DNA from: Bullera alba
Taxonomy: Eukaryota > Basidiomycota > Tremellomycetes > Tremellales > Bulleraceae
Direction of reading: 5' to 3'
Assembly (NCBI GenBank): GCA_001600095.1
Contig: BCIX01000001.1
Span: 2,629,198-2,693,197, forward strand
Length of the DNA: 64,000 bases
Both the position numbers and the translations under genes were made by a program. The notes under the pieces were generated by a model, which did no database searches, was not told the DNA's origin, and saw nothing but the letters and a program-made list of their open reading frames with translations. Below, one piece after another: positions 11,801-25,119 of the stretch (position 1 is the first letter of the stretch; each line of letters starts with the position of its first letter).

Positions 11801-12270
11801 GTTGCCGGTCGATGTCGCCGGTCGAGCCATTGTCGAGATTACGCTTTCGACCTTGTCATCCTCAAGTCTCGCTTCGCCACACGCCAGTGTGTACCACGTC
11901 CTTAACTCGGGCATAGCCGACTGGAGCGATATCTTGTCTGGACTCAAGCAAGGCGGCTTGGTGTTCAACGCTGTCGACAGGAGAGAATGGGTCGAATTAC
12001 TGAGCAAGAGTGATCCTGATGTGGAGAAGAACCCTACGTTCAAGCTTCTCGTAAGTTGATCTTCAACAGACCTTGCCTACAGTTCGCTGACTCCTTTCTT
12101 AGAGCTTCTACTCGGGTCGAATTGGTCAAGCAGAGGAGAGATCGCATATGGACTTTGCCACGGACAAGACATCGCAGCTCTCCCCTGCGATAGCTTCCAC
12201 CAGGGCAGTCGATCCAGCTCTCGTCGCGCTTTGGGTATCTCAGTGGAAAGCGTCCGGGTTCTTGCAGTGA
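8828..12270 (+). CDS. Adenylate-forming reductase, A-T-R architecture (NRPS-like, Lys2-related)
   Basis: Multidomain enzyme that activates a carboxylic acid as acyl-AMP, loads it on a phosphopantetheine arm and releases it by NAD(P)H reduction, usually as an aldehyde. Exons 8828-8885, 8938-9004, 9053-9631, 9688-10282, 10332-10562, 10614-12050 and 12103-12270 give 1044 residues. The adenylation domain has the AMP-binding loop ILHSSGSTGFPKPVYITHYG and the SQYGTTETGALL block. The carrier domain has FEFGVDSLQATRVRN with the Ser attachment site. The thioester reductase has VVVLTGATGSLGSHIL (Rossmann), the SSVGTV block and catalytic Tyr-Lys in GYGRSKWVVE. There is no condensation domain. The second intron (9005-9052, 48 nt) is frame-neutral; removing it restores the conserved SYADL motif. 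Substrate unknown; alpha-aminoadipate is unlikely because the A domain is of the short NRPS-like type. Confidence 0.9.
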
Positions 12271-12457
12271 TCTAGCACCATGTAGAAGCAAATCTGAACT
12301 TTAGTGTACGTTGTATGAACTTGTAGAGAGAACGCAGTATGCACGAATGTCAATATCAACGGCCTTCGAAGCTCTTCCGGCAGATTAGGTATGATCAAAG
12401 CTGCATCTCACAACAAGTACTCGTATTCGTATTATAGAATGTTGTATGGACCTAGAA

Positions 12458-13251
12458 CTAGAATCGCTGTCCGGCCTGGGTTGGGCCACCAACACCAGGT
12501 TGCCCTTGGCTCACAAAGGCCTGTCCGGCAGCAGGGTCCTGGGCGGCGTAGTTGCCGGCCAGACCACCCTGTTGCTGAGGCACAGCCTGGCCGACAGGGG
12601 CCTGCGTAGCACCAGTAGAAGAGTAGCCCTGCTGGGCATACTCCTTATCGAGGGCAGTGCCCGCTGGAGCTGGAGTGGAGGTGTGGTGCAGCGAGTCAAG
12701 CTTAGCTTGCCTCTCGGCATCTGATTGGTGGTGCTGGGATATGATCAGCATCCGTCCCTTCGTGTTCGTTTTCGATCCGCAGTACTCACGTTGCTCTGGA
12801 GCTGGTCGAGCTTGGCCTTCTTCTCCTGCAGAACTTGGGTGGCGTGTTGGTGGGCCTGCTCCTTAGACTGGAGTTTGTTCTGGGCGGCGTTCTGGTCGGC
12901 GACGGCACTGTCGTGTTCTGTCACCATGGGTTAGAGAACATCCTTCTAGCGAGCCCTACTCAAAACTCACCGTGGGTGATCTTGTTCAGCTTCTCTCCGA
13001 GCTTGTGCTCAGTCTTGACGGCCTTCTCGAGGGTGGAGTGCGAATGCTGCTCGGCCTTTGCGGCAGAAGCCTGCTCCTTCTCAGCCTTGCTGATCTCCTT
13101 GATGGCGTGCTTGATGCTCTGCTCTTCTCGCTTCTCCTCTGCAAGAACAGGTCAGTGAGCACGAAGCCTTCGATGCGGACGACCCTCGCTCACCTTTGTG
13201 GAGCAGCTTCTCCTGCTGAGCGACTGGGTCTGAAGATCCGAGCAATCCCAT
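12458..13251 (-). CDS. Unknown coiled-coil protein with a Gln/Gly/Ala-rich tail
   Basis: Four exons (13194-13251, 12971-13138, 12790-12917, 12458-12733) give 209 residues starting MGLLGSSDPVAQQEKLL. Residues 15-130 are highly charged and rich in Ala, Lys, Glu and Gln, consistent with a long helix or coiled coil (for example EEQSIKHAIKEISKAEKEQA). The last 80 residues are low-complexity, with PQQQGGLAGNYAAQ-type sequence, and probably disordered. No signal peptide, membrane segment or enzyme motif is seen. The regular exon phasing supports it as real. I cannot assign a function. Confidence 0.8.
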
Positions 13252-13694
13252 GATGGTAAGTTGATTGTTGTGTTAGAGGTGTTGAGGGGTGATAAGTTGT
13301 TGTTGGTGTTGATTGTACTGAAGTGGGGGAGTATTGGAGACGTCGCAGTCGGTCCGAGGAGATCTTATATCCCCCTTTTGCTCCTCCTCCTCGTCTCCTT
13401 TCGGACCAAACAGAGATGGCGTCGATCATATGGCGTGGAGTATACGTCATTGACGTCATTGCCACATGAAATTACTCAGACGCTTGGCCAAAGCAAATGC
13501 CGCCGAAACTCATTACGAAAGTCATGTCAGTAACAGTTATCTTGATTACTAGCCAGTACAGCTACGGAGCCTGCATTAGAAACAGTGGTAGGAGGGTATT
13601 AGCTGGGATTGACTTCCTCGATGCTTGCTGCCTGGTGGTCGGTCCGTGGCAGTACTCTTCGTATCTAATGCATGTCGCCAATGTCGTACCACGC
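13252..13694 (-). promoter_or_regulatory. Spacer upstream of the coiled-coil gene
   Basis: 443 bases holding the promoter of the minus-strand coiled-coil gene and the 3' end of the haem-binding-protein gene. A long pyrimidine tract lies around 13370-13400 (plus strand) near the start codon. No gene seen. Confidence 0.4.
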
Positions 13695-14450
13695 TCAATC
13701 CCCCTGCCCCTCCTCGACCAGCTCTCCACACACAACATACTTGCGCTCAAAGTGCTCATGCCAGCCTCGCATATTCTCCCTGTATGTGGAAGAGTGTATC
13801 AGCTTCGTCGAACTCGCTTGGACAAATTGCCATTGAAACGAGGACTGCACTTTGAGATGGCGTGCAGGATCCAAGACTCACACTTCCGATTGAGTCAGAT
13901 CCTCTAACATGTCCAGTGGCTCCTCGATGGGTGAGAGCATTTCTACAGTCCACGTGTGTCAGCCGGGGACAAGGACCTTGTATCGTAGACTTACCTTCGT
14001 CAAATGACTGCTTGGCCATGCCCCGTGAGGCGTCCCGTCCTGCAAAGTTACCGTACATCCCATCTACCTCAACATCAGCTACGTCGAAGGACCCGGCCTT
14101 GGCTCTCGTGTTGATTTACCTGGCCCGTAAAATGATCTGCCGGTTGTCACGTCGAACACGGTCCGTTCGGCTTTACCCCCTGCTGGCACCTTCCCATCCC
14201 GTCCTATCCGCATGATCGCCAGCAGGATCCTACCGCCATCTTTACCGTGATGCTTGGCGAGGTCGGAGGGATTGTACTTTTGGTAGCAGAGTACTTCTGG
14301 ATGTTTCGCTGGTAGCCAGTTGTACTGATCCTCGGAGTATGAGTCGGGTATAGAATGCAGTTTCGATGGCCATGATGGAAATACGAGTCTGTATGCCAGA
14401 TACAGTATAGGAGGGATCAGCAGCACGTTGAGCGGATTCGACAATGACAT
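13695..14450 (-). CDS. DAP1: Membrane-associated progesterone-receptor family (Dap1/PGRMC-like) cytochrome b5-fold protein
   Basis: Haem-binding MAPR protein; Dap1/PGRMC1 homologues sit in the ER membrane and support P450 Erg11 in sterol synthesis. Exons 14120-14450, 13995-14063, 13882-13942 and 13695-13779 give 181 residues. An N-terminal hydrophobic segment (NVLLIPPILYLAYRLVF, residues 7-23) is a likely anchor. The b5-fold signature follows: [44 protein letters not shown], then WHEHFERKY and a short C-terminal GEL. The Tyr in [13 protein letters not shown] matches haem-contacting positions of the family. It shares a 325-bp divergent promoter with the LETM1 gene. Confidence 0.88.
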
Positions 14451-14775
14451 GCTGGCGACAGCAGTGGTCGTGATAGATGTATGACCACTTCGGCTTTGTA
14501 GGCGGTGAGGCCAGGCGGACGCGTAACGAACGGCTGCCGCGCCCCCATAACCTTCATCCGACTGCCGAACGGTTTTCAATTTCAGACAAGTCGGTCATCC
14601 ATCGTCCTCGGCTTGTTGTTCTTTACTTAGCACTTTGACATTCGACATTTCATCGTAGCATCCATCACTACCTACACATTTGAGGACCGACAAAATTCAG
14701 CGGCCAGCGTGCAAGTCACTCGCAGGAGGTTCCGACACTTTCAAGCCAACTGCATAGTCCTTCATACCACCTGCA
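14451..14775. promoter_or_regulatory. Divergent promoter, Dap1-like and LETM1-like genes
   Basis: 325 bases between two divergent start codons, one for an ER haem protein and one for a mitochondrial protein. No TATA box or clear repeat is visible; the spacer must hold both core promoters. Confidence 0.5.
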
Positions 14776-17414
<2,639 letters not shown>

Positions 17415-17781
17415 ACCCACGGCACCCTTTCTCGCCGTCACATATTTACCCTGCATTCGACCAACCCTATCAAACGCATAGATCAAACTGTTTATTTACC
17501 ACTCACATGCATGGCCTCATATCATCAGCTGTGGTATACTCAAGATCGAAACGAGACCCAACGTTCGCAAAAGAGCGAAAAGGCGATACGGGTATCAGAC
17601 TGGTCCTTTGTCTCGTTGGTGAGTTTGTCTTGAGGGGTAATGTGAAAGGACGCACCGCTGACCCAAGGCCACAGTCTGATGTCTGCATTGGGGTGTCCTA
17701 CTGATTTGACAGAGCCCTTCGACTGGGTTAACTCGCGCCGGGTCCACCGATGTGTGGAGAGACTGATTGTAATTGACGGAC
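17415..17781 (+). other. Spacer between the LETM1 gene and the four-helix membrane protein gene
   Basis: 367 bases, presumably LETM1 3' UTR plus the next promoter. No gene or clear motif seen. Confidence 0.4.
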
Positions 17782-20700
17782 ATGGGCCGGCCACAGCGGT
17801 CCAGCGGTACGTTCCGATGGCCTCGGTTGCCATGGGTCATTTACAACCTGTTCCGGCTCATTGCAGTTGTCATCCTCACCTGGACGCTGGTCGTCCAATT
17901 CATCATCGTCGCACGGTGAGCTTCATCTGGGTCAAAGTGGAGTCATCATCTGATACGACTTGCTTGCAGAGACATCAACGAGTACTCGAAAGCTGAGTCG
18001 CCTAACGGCCCGTCTGCAGAGCCAAGCAGTGTTGGATCCTTCGTAGAGATATTTGAAGGCAAAGCCATGGCAAGTACAACTGTCCCGTCATTCATAACGC
18101 CAGCCTCGACTGCCGCCATGAATGTCGTCACTGCGACACCAACAATCACAGCAACCGCAACTGACGTCGAGGAAGATCCGGACACCGCCCTCCCCGGTCC
18201 TCTGGCCACCGCGGTCCTAGTCAGTGACCTTGGCAGGAGGCTAGAGAACTTCAACGTGGATCTGCCAACTCACGGAGGGGTGATACGAAGGGCAGACGAC
18301 GATGTAGATCCCGGTTCCAGCTATGTCGGGCTGTCTTCGATTCCTGACCAGGCAGGGGGGATATTGTGAGTATGGACATGGTTTCATTATCGTTCAGACA
18401 TACTTACTTCATTATAGTTTCGTCGTGATCTCCCGTCTACTCATAGGTCAGTACTTGCGAGGGGCAGGAGCTTGACTGACGACCGCCTAGTTGCAACTAT
18501 ACTCCTGTTACTCTCTGCTCAGGTCGGTCTGCCCGAGACCTTCCTTTATGAGAGGCTCGGCTGGCTGGGTCCACAGAGTACACCGATATTCTGCGGGTTC
18601 CTGGAAATGATGTACGTCTTGAGTCTCTTGACGTGGCCTATTGGAGGAAATCACTGACCGCTTACTCAGCATCGCTATCGAAACTCTGAGCATCCAGTGG
18701 GTGTAAAAATCGGGGAGTGCGTTGCCTTGCTAACAGAAAGACCAGTGCTCGGCCATCTGATCTCCTATCAGCTTGGCTTCTGTTCGGCGTGGGCTCTGTC
18801 AACGTCTGTCTGGTGAGCGATACTGTGTATCATTGGACACGACAGCTCACATATGAGGTCACAGGCTGCCGTCCTGCTATTCTTGGGCCGCCGACTACCG
18901 AAGACACCTCCTCCTCCACTATACTTTTCACTCTCCCAGCGAGTTCTGTATTGGCAGCCTCCACCTCGATTCTATCGCCAACTGTTTGGCGGTCCGGAGC
19001 AACCAGTAGGAAATGGCGCAGATCCCGAGAAGACCGCCGCCTTGCCCCCTTCCAACGCGCATGAGGTCGGCCTTTCCGACTCCGACTCTGACGAGATCGA
19101 CGATTACAAAACCAAGCACTCGCCGGACAAGTCAGATGGGAGAAGATTGAGAGGGCAATTGCCTCCAGAGCAGGACGTGCGGAAAGGCGGATACCCGACT
19201 TTCAGCGGTATGAGCGTCACCCAGCCCGGCCGACAAGTGCCAGCTGGTCGATTGGAGGATCAGCGCGGTGGGATAAGGTTCATCCAAGAGGAAGAAGATG
19301 ACTGGGTCAAGGTTGAGCCTGCTCCGCGGAGTCGAGCAGGAGGCACAATAACACTAGACCAAGGCAGGGGGAAGGACCTGCGGGGAGATGACAGTGCGAG
19401 GAATGGTGGAAAGGCAGAAGCTAGTCCGTCACGGAGCAAAGCTCAACCGGGATTCATTGCCGTGGCGAAGCCTCCTAGACCACCTTCAACTGCGCAGAGT
19501 CTCGAAGGAAAACTGCCTCCGCTCAACCTGAGACGGCCGCCAAATCGCTCATCGACAGCTGATTCCTACGAGACACCTGACAAGGCCAGGTCTTCGACAA
19601 AGGCACCTCCCACCAGATCAGCGACGAGCGACTCTATTGGACGGGTTGGTGGTCCAGTACACGGTGGCTCGAAACAGGCAAGAGCGAAATCAGTCAAAGT
19701 CGCCGTTCCAATGACGCCAATAGGGGAGGAATCCAGTGATGACGTCTTCGACAACGCGCTCAAGTCACGCTCGAGTATGAAAAGCGTGCATGCGGCTGCA
19801 GCAGATTTGGGCCCCAGATTCCCCTTACCGCCCACGAGGGAAGATTCTCAGCCGACCCCCGCGCCATCGGCCAAGTCAAGGCGCGAGAGTAGCGCGATGA
19901 GTTTGATGAGCGGTGCTTCACGAGCTCGAACGAATCAGAACGGTCTTGACCTGAAGGTGGTGCCAGATATTGTCATTGACAAAGAGGTCGCCGTACTACC
20001 CAAGTCGCCACGAACACCGCACACGCCTCATACTCCAGCTCTACTGCCCCGATCACCAAACCTTCGCGCACCTCCGAAATCACCACGGATCGATCAGATC
20101 AAGGGCGAAGTCTCGTTCAATGCCCCTTTGCCCCCCTTGACAGATCCATCTCCGATTCTAGCTAGCTCCACAGAAACAAGTGGCCCGAATCTCACCTTGC
20201 TGTCTCGACGGGAAACCATGCTACGCTCATCTCTTGCCCCTGAGACCAGATCACCAAAGACTGCAACAGCTCGAACGGAACGAGTCGCCCAAGGTGTGCG
20301 ATTTGATCTCGCCTCACCCCCTTCCACTGGTGATCCCGAATCCGAGCAACCTGACTCACCGCCAAGAAGTGGGTTCAGGATACCGGGTACGAAGATGCAC
20401 ATCAACCTCTTTGGCAATCCACCAAGCACCCCTGGTCCCGGAAGGCGGATCTCCATATCCACAGTATCCTCCGTCAGCTCTGACGAGGATACGTCGGATG
20501 ACGACAATGCCAATGTACGGGGCAGGGCTGTGTCTCCAGCGCGTCCGGAGAGTTTCGCTAGTGTCTCGTCGACTGACACCGATGGGACGATCGACAACTC
20601 GAGACCTGCTCTAGTAGCCAGAGGATCCTCTGGGGATATCGATCCGGTCGGCACAGGCGACAGGCCGGGGAGCGAGCGAAGGGAATCAGACGAGAGAGCT

Positions 20701-20838
20701 GGTTTGCCAAGGAGTCGGAGCAGTGTGATACGACCCAAGAGCGTGGCAGTGCTAGGGGGTAGTTTTTTGGACGGAGGGAAGGAGATGGATCGAGGTCCCC
20801 GCGATGCCAGGAGGCATAGTAGCTTTGACTCGAGCTGA
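17782..20838 (+). CDS. Unknown four-helix membrane protein with a ~600-residue disordered tail
   Basis: The start ATG at 17782 (MGRPQRSSGTFRWP) precedes a first hydrophobic segment (VIYNLFRLIAVVILTWTLVV). After an extracellular or lumenal Thr/Ala-rich stretch come three more: FFVVISRLLIVATILLLLSA, a segment around FCGFLEMIAIETLSI, and LLSAWLLFGVGSVNVCLAAV. From about 18900 a single long exon encodes a Ser/Pro/Arg-rich tail with many SP/TP sites (PKSPRTPHTPHTPA, NPPSTPGPG), as in phosphorylated disordered regions. About six introns lie in the helix-encoding part; the one at about 18705-18744 (40 nt) is the least certain. I do not recognise a characterised family. Confidence 0.8.
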
Positions 20839-20914
20839 GTACGGACTTTGATACACGATGTTTGACTACTGTACTTGCAACATGGAATGGATTTCGATCC
20901 GATCCGGCTATCCT

Positions 20915-22538
20915 CTACTGCTCCTTCTTCGCCCCGTACGTTTCGCTCAATCGCATGTGAACGTAAGCCCCCGCTGTCATGACTTCGTATCGCGCCGGTC
21001 TCTCTTCCGAGACGCAAGTCGCAGGCGGGATCAACGGGACGTCGTGATCACAGCCAAAGAAGAATGGTATCGAGTACCTCTCCTCGATCGGGGGTAAGAC
21101 TCGATGCCGCGTTGATTGAAAGATGCCATCTAAGCAGTATCAGTGTTGGAAAGGGTTCCACTCTATCTGGCTTTCGGGACTTACTGGTCCAGCGAGCGAA
21201 TTGATCGCCAATGTTCAGAACGAACGCATTGGGGATCATAGGTGCTTCGATCCCTTGAATCAATGGCTAAGTGAAGGGGACCTGTGTCAGAGGCTCTGGA
21301 TAGCACTTACATTGGCCCTTCCTGTTCTGCACTTCTAGTCCTTTCCCGCCTTGTGCTAGTATCGTGAAGCACTCGAAGTCTGGCAGAGCCTTTGTAAGTA
21401 TAGGTGAAGGTGAAGGTACCCATGCCACTAACCCGTATGAGCCTGAGGAGCATTGATAAGCCACCGCAATGTCGCATCCCTGACTATAGCTTACCCCAAT
21501 CCCAGGATTATCCTCTTTCCGTTCTTCCCGAGGTGTGCCGGGATAGCGAAGCAAGCGCATGATAGCTGCTGGGTGTCGAATCTAGGGCAGACTTAGTAAA
21601 TCTACTGACGGATGATATGCCTATAGGACTCACCTTGTCATCGAAGAAGTCCTCTTGCAAATCGAGAGCCAAGGCGAAAAGAGGGAAGAGCGATTGGCCA
21701 AGAGCAAGAAGTGCAGCACTGTTTCCACTGATCAGCCTCCTGGACTGACATAGTCCCTCGGCCCTCGATGTGCATGCCTTACTAGTAGCTTAATACCGCG
21801 CTCTTCTACCAGCGATGTAAGTGAGCGTCCATACTCCGATTTGTGAATGTTGGCCTTACAAATTGCCCCGCTTTGCTCCATGCCGATTCCTCTGGCCACA
21901 GGTTCTCGCTGTGCTTGAGCTGGCCCGCGACCTCTTCCTCTTTCTCGATGTGAGACAAAGTCGAGTCTAGACTCTTGTCTAGACCGAGGTTGAAGGCCTC
22001 ATGGACCTCGCCTTTCTTCGACCTGTGTCTCATCAGGACTGATCACACGGCAGCTCGATATGGACTCCCACGGGTCGTTGTTCTCGCTCAGAAGCTTCAT
22101 GTATCCTCTGAAGTTGTCTGATTTATGGATATCGACCTGGGTCAGTAAGCCTGGGCCTCCTGTTTGTTGCGAAGTGACATTTCGGGAGACTCACCGTCTC
22201 CTTGACATCAGCCTCCTGCCCAAAGAATCCCTTTGCACTCTCAAAAGCGTCTTCCACCACCTGAGTTGGGACACCATGGTTCTTGACTGTTTGTGGTCAG
22301 CATCGTTCGGGTACTTCATTCGGACCGCGGATGAGGTGGACGGACTGAAGAAGAAGCCTGCATTCAGGCAGGCATTTCGGATCTCGCTGGCAACGGCTCG
22401 TCTTTTGCCCAAGTCACTTGAACGAGCATCGGTCAAGTCACTCCAGTCAGCTGTGACCAATCGGACTGCTCACATAACAGGCAGATTGTCGAAATCCTCG
22501 CTGTCGAGCTGAGTCGCCAAACCGATAAGATCGGACAT
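20915..22538 (-). CDS. 2-Oxoglutarate/Fe(II)-dependent oxygenase (isopenicillin-N-synthase-like)
   Basis: Non-haem iron dioxygenase with DIOX_N and 2OG-Fe(II) domains; substrate unknown. Twelve exons: 22474-22538, 22346-22440, 22195-22286, 22072-22136, 21860-22022, 21783-21805, 21634-21727, 21495-21581, 21433-21442, 21311-21379, 21185-21253, 20915-21129. They sum to 1047 nt, 348 residues, the family norm. Motifs: LPVIDL and ACLNAGFFFIKNHGVP near the N-terminus; iron ligands His and Asp in GAHTDFECF and His in STRHRV; cosubstrate motif RYSIPFFF. The junctions recreate every conserved block exactly. Odd features: a 33-nt intron (22441-22473), a GTCCGT donor at 22345, and a 10-nt exon (21433-21442) carrying the first iron ligand. 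Confidence 0.93.
21433..21442 (-). other. 10-nt micro-exon encoding the first iron ligand
   Basis: Reads GCTCATACGG on the minus strand (Ala-His-Thr plus the first base of Asp). It is flanked by introns 21443-21494 (52 nt) and 21380-21432 (53 nt), both GT-AG. Only with this exon is the HTD motif of the oxygenase formed. Confidence 0.85.
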
Positions 22539-22976
22539 ATCGAATCCGGAAAGGCGATCCAATATGTGTTGTGAGTAGGAGGATGAGAGGATCGAACATA
22601 ACATGTCACAAGCCACAAGCAGGGCATGTCAAGGAGATCGGCAGAAGTTTGGGCTCGACTGACTCCGCTGATAAGGAGAGATAAGCATCTGGCAAGATGA
22701 CCGACCGACTCATGATCAGCTGATCATGCATGTATGCCTGTGGTATGACTGAGAGCTACACGCATGCATGTGAGGTGTAGTCGCCACATGCCACAGGAAT
22801 GATGCTGACTTGTGTATAGCATAGAACGTCGACGAAGAAGAATTGGGTACAAAGGATGGCCTCTCGTGAGTTGTAGCGAACAGAGCTCTCGGACATAACA
22901 AGAGTGAACAGCTTGGGCAGGATCCTGTGTTGCCACCTGTGTACAATCATACCGAGGCCATACAAGCCAAAGCACC
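22539..22976. promoter_or_regulatory. Divergent promoter with an 18-bp perfect palindrome
   Basis: 438 bases between the oxygenase (-) and a small unknown gene (+). CATGATCAGCTGATCATG at 22711-22728 is a perfect palindrome containing two TGATCA cores, a plausible dimer-binding site about mid-way between the two starts. Confidence 0.6.
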
Positions 22977-23509
22977 ATGGGCAGCTTGGACCTTGTCACT
23001 TTGCCAGCGACAAGTGCCGGGTCCACTATTGCGAACACAATACCGAATCACGCCTCAACTAGAGACAAGGAGTCAGCGCTCAGAGACGGCTGGTCCATGG
23101 CCATGCAGGACGAGGACCCAGAGGCCGGATGGTCCCGCTCGTTCTTTTGCTCCGTGGGACCTATGACCAAGAACGGTCTGAGCAGCATGTGGAACTCGTT
23201 TCCAGCGGTGCCCAGGATGTATTCGGTAAGTCTGCTGACCCCTGCGAAGCCGGCGCTGGCGCTGACTGACTGTAGGCCAGTGAGCTGGGCGATAAGTTGT
23301 CTGTCATCCCTCCCTCAGCTAGGAGCTGGATCGGCACAACGCTTCCTGACTTGGGACGACGGCCAATGAGACTGGCTACGGCGGCGCACAAGGCCGTTGA
23401 CAGCGATGATTATGTGAATTTCGGGCTTGATTCGATCTTCGGCGCGCGGAGTAGCCTCTTTCCACCCAGCTTCATGCCGTCTATCCTGCCTCCTCTGTGG
23501 TTCAGTTGA
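22977..23509 (+). CDS. Small protein of unknown function
   Basis: Two exons (22977-23225, 23276-23509) give 160 residues starting MGSLDLVTLPATSAG. No signal peptide, membrane helix or catalytic motif is seen. The C-terminal half has a Pro/Phe/Leu-rich end (FPPSFMPSILPPLWFS). The intron has clear GT-AG ends and CTGAC branch sites, and the exons join in frame. I do not recognise a family. It is divergent from the oxygenase and may share its palindromic promoter. Confidence 0.65.
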
Positions 23510-24384
23510 GGCTGGTGACTTCTGAGTAGGCCGGTGACTTCTGAGTAGGGGACGGCAAGTAGGATCGATCTTGTATGCAACCCTCAGTAACTTGAAGAAG
23601 TTTGAAAGTACTCGTACTCGTAGTCACCTCAGAATCGATCTCCACCGAGCTGAAACACGCCGAGGACGATCAACGCGCCCTGACCAAATTCCGATGGCTC
23701 TCCGTGTTTCATCTTCTTGTGCCTTGTCATCTTCGCGTCTTTTGATGGGAATGACGATGCGGTGCCAGAGTGGAATCAGGTGGAATCCCTCGACGCACTG
23801 ACCTCGGGCCTCGTGGCTACCCCTTGTTTCAATGCACGAAGATTGATTGTCTACATGTCCTCGACAGTCCTCGACGCAACACTTCGCATCCCTTCCTCGA
23901 AGCATTCCTCCGCTCCTCAAGTGAAAGCGCGCAAGCAACGCTGTTATGTAGGGCCTTGTAGGGCTTACTCGAGTCTACTGAGGACATCGACACTCTGTTA
24001 CCCCAGGAGGTCCGACCACCGCTTTGTAAACTCCTTTCGTTTCGTCTTCTTCTCGAATGGTAGCGCTGGCTCTGAGATCGTCCGAGGAGGTCCCAGGCCT
24101 CCTAAGGCACTCTCACACTGATGGTACCTAGAGTCGAGAACATCCGGAGGAAAGGGGTCGAGGCGGTTTCAATCAACATCCCTCGATGGTATTGCATGGG
24201 CCATGTTCCTCGTACATAAGGCGACGAGGTCGTCCTTTGGCGGATATTCTTCCCATATCCACAAGTGGCTCACAGTCTTATATTCACGTCCCCCCACGCT
24301 CATTAGTAACCCAACAGTCTCTCTCCCGACCGCTGCTTGACAGTGCCCACGCTCATTCCACCTCTTCCAATACACAAAAACAAC
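23510..24384 (+). other. Intergenic region with a short tandem repeat
   Basis: 875 bases without a convincing gene. GGTGACTTCTGAGTAGG occurs twice (23514-23530 and 23533-23549, period 19), directly after the upstream stop codon. The rest presumably holds the promoter of the secreted-protein gene at 24385. Confidence 0.5.
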
Positions 24385-25119
24385 ATGCTCTTCTCCACGA
24401 TCCTCCCCCTGATCCTGCTACCTCTCGCTTTCGCCGCCCCTGCTCATCCTGCCACTCGAACCGAGATGAAGAAGGACACCTTGTCTAGGCAGCAACTCCT
24501 CGCTCGGGAATGGTACGACCACCCGAATGACCGACGCGCCTCGCGGACTAGGCGGAGCCAACCAAGCGGACAGCCTTCCCCTCCGGCTCCCAGCACCAGT
24601 GGCCGTTCTCGGCGCAGTACCGCTGTGAGTATCCGGATGACCGATAGGTGGAGTGATCACTGACTTGAACCCCAGAAGCGAGCGATTGCTCCAATCGACC
24701 TCCCTCTAGGAACTCGGGATGATCTCGCTCGTTGCCCCAAGGACCAGATGGCGTGTCCTGTCTCGATGGTCTCCTCCGCTTTCGTTGATAGCGCATCCAC
24801 AGAGTGGGAGTGGTGAGTACTAAGATCAAGCCGCACCTGAAGCCAAGGCTGACTTTCACCATCACCACAGTATCACTCCAGATGAGGACCTGTACTCGTG
24901 TGGTGGATGCGCCACCATGTCGACTGGGGTGGATTGTACCGCCATTCCATCAGTCCTTTCAGTCTCGTGCAACAGGGGTTCTTGCGATGGTGCGTCTCGA
25001 TGGAGTGAGGGGATGAGATGAAAGCTGATGTCAATTCAGTCCACTCCTGTCGAGCTGGCACGGTTCCATCGCCTGATGGAAGGTCGTGCATCCCGTCCAC
25101 CGCCTTCGTCCAGCAATGA
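24385..25119 (+). CDS. Secreted cysteine-rich protein with a CPL1-like domain
   Basis: Four exons (24385-24624, 24676-24812, 24871-24989, 25040-25119) give 191 residues. Residues 1-20 (MLFSTILPLILLPLAFAAPA) form a clear signal peptide. A basic, Pro/Ser-rich linker with possible dibasic processing sites follows. The Cys-rich domain reads in order CPKDQMACPV, an EC residue pair, YSCGGCA, VDCTAIPSV, VSCNRGSC and a closing SCRAG...SC pair; this spacing is that of CPL1/priA-like proteins of basidiomycetes. In Cryptococcus neoformans the protein Cpl1 affects capsule and host interaction. Whether this homologue does anything comparable cannot be inferred, and the family also occurs in saprotrophs. 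Confidence 0.85.

Noticed and set aside
20094..21017. 307-codon minus-strand open frame
   Set aside because: Antisense to the disordered tail of the four-helix membrane protein; the true minus-strand gene here is the oxygenase in another frame.
22441..22473. Frameshift or stop at the start of the oxygenase gene
   Set aside because: A 33-nt intron resolves it and yields the canonical LPVIDL sequence with correct total length.
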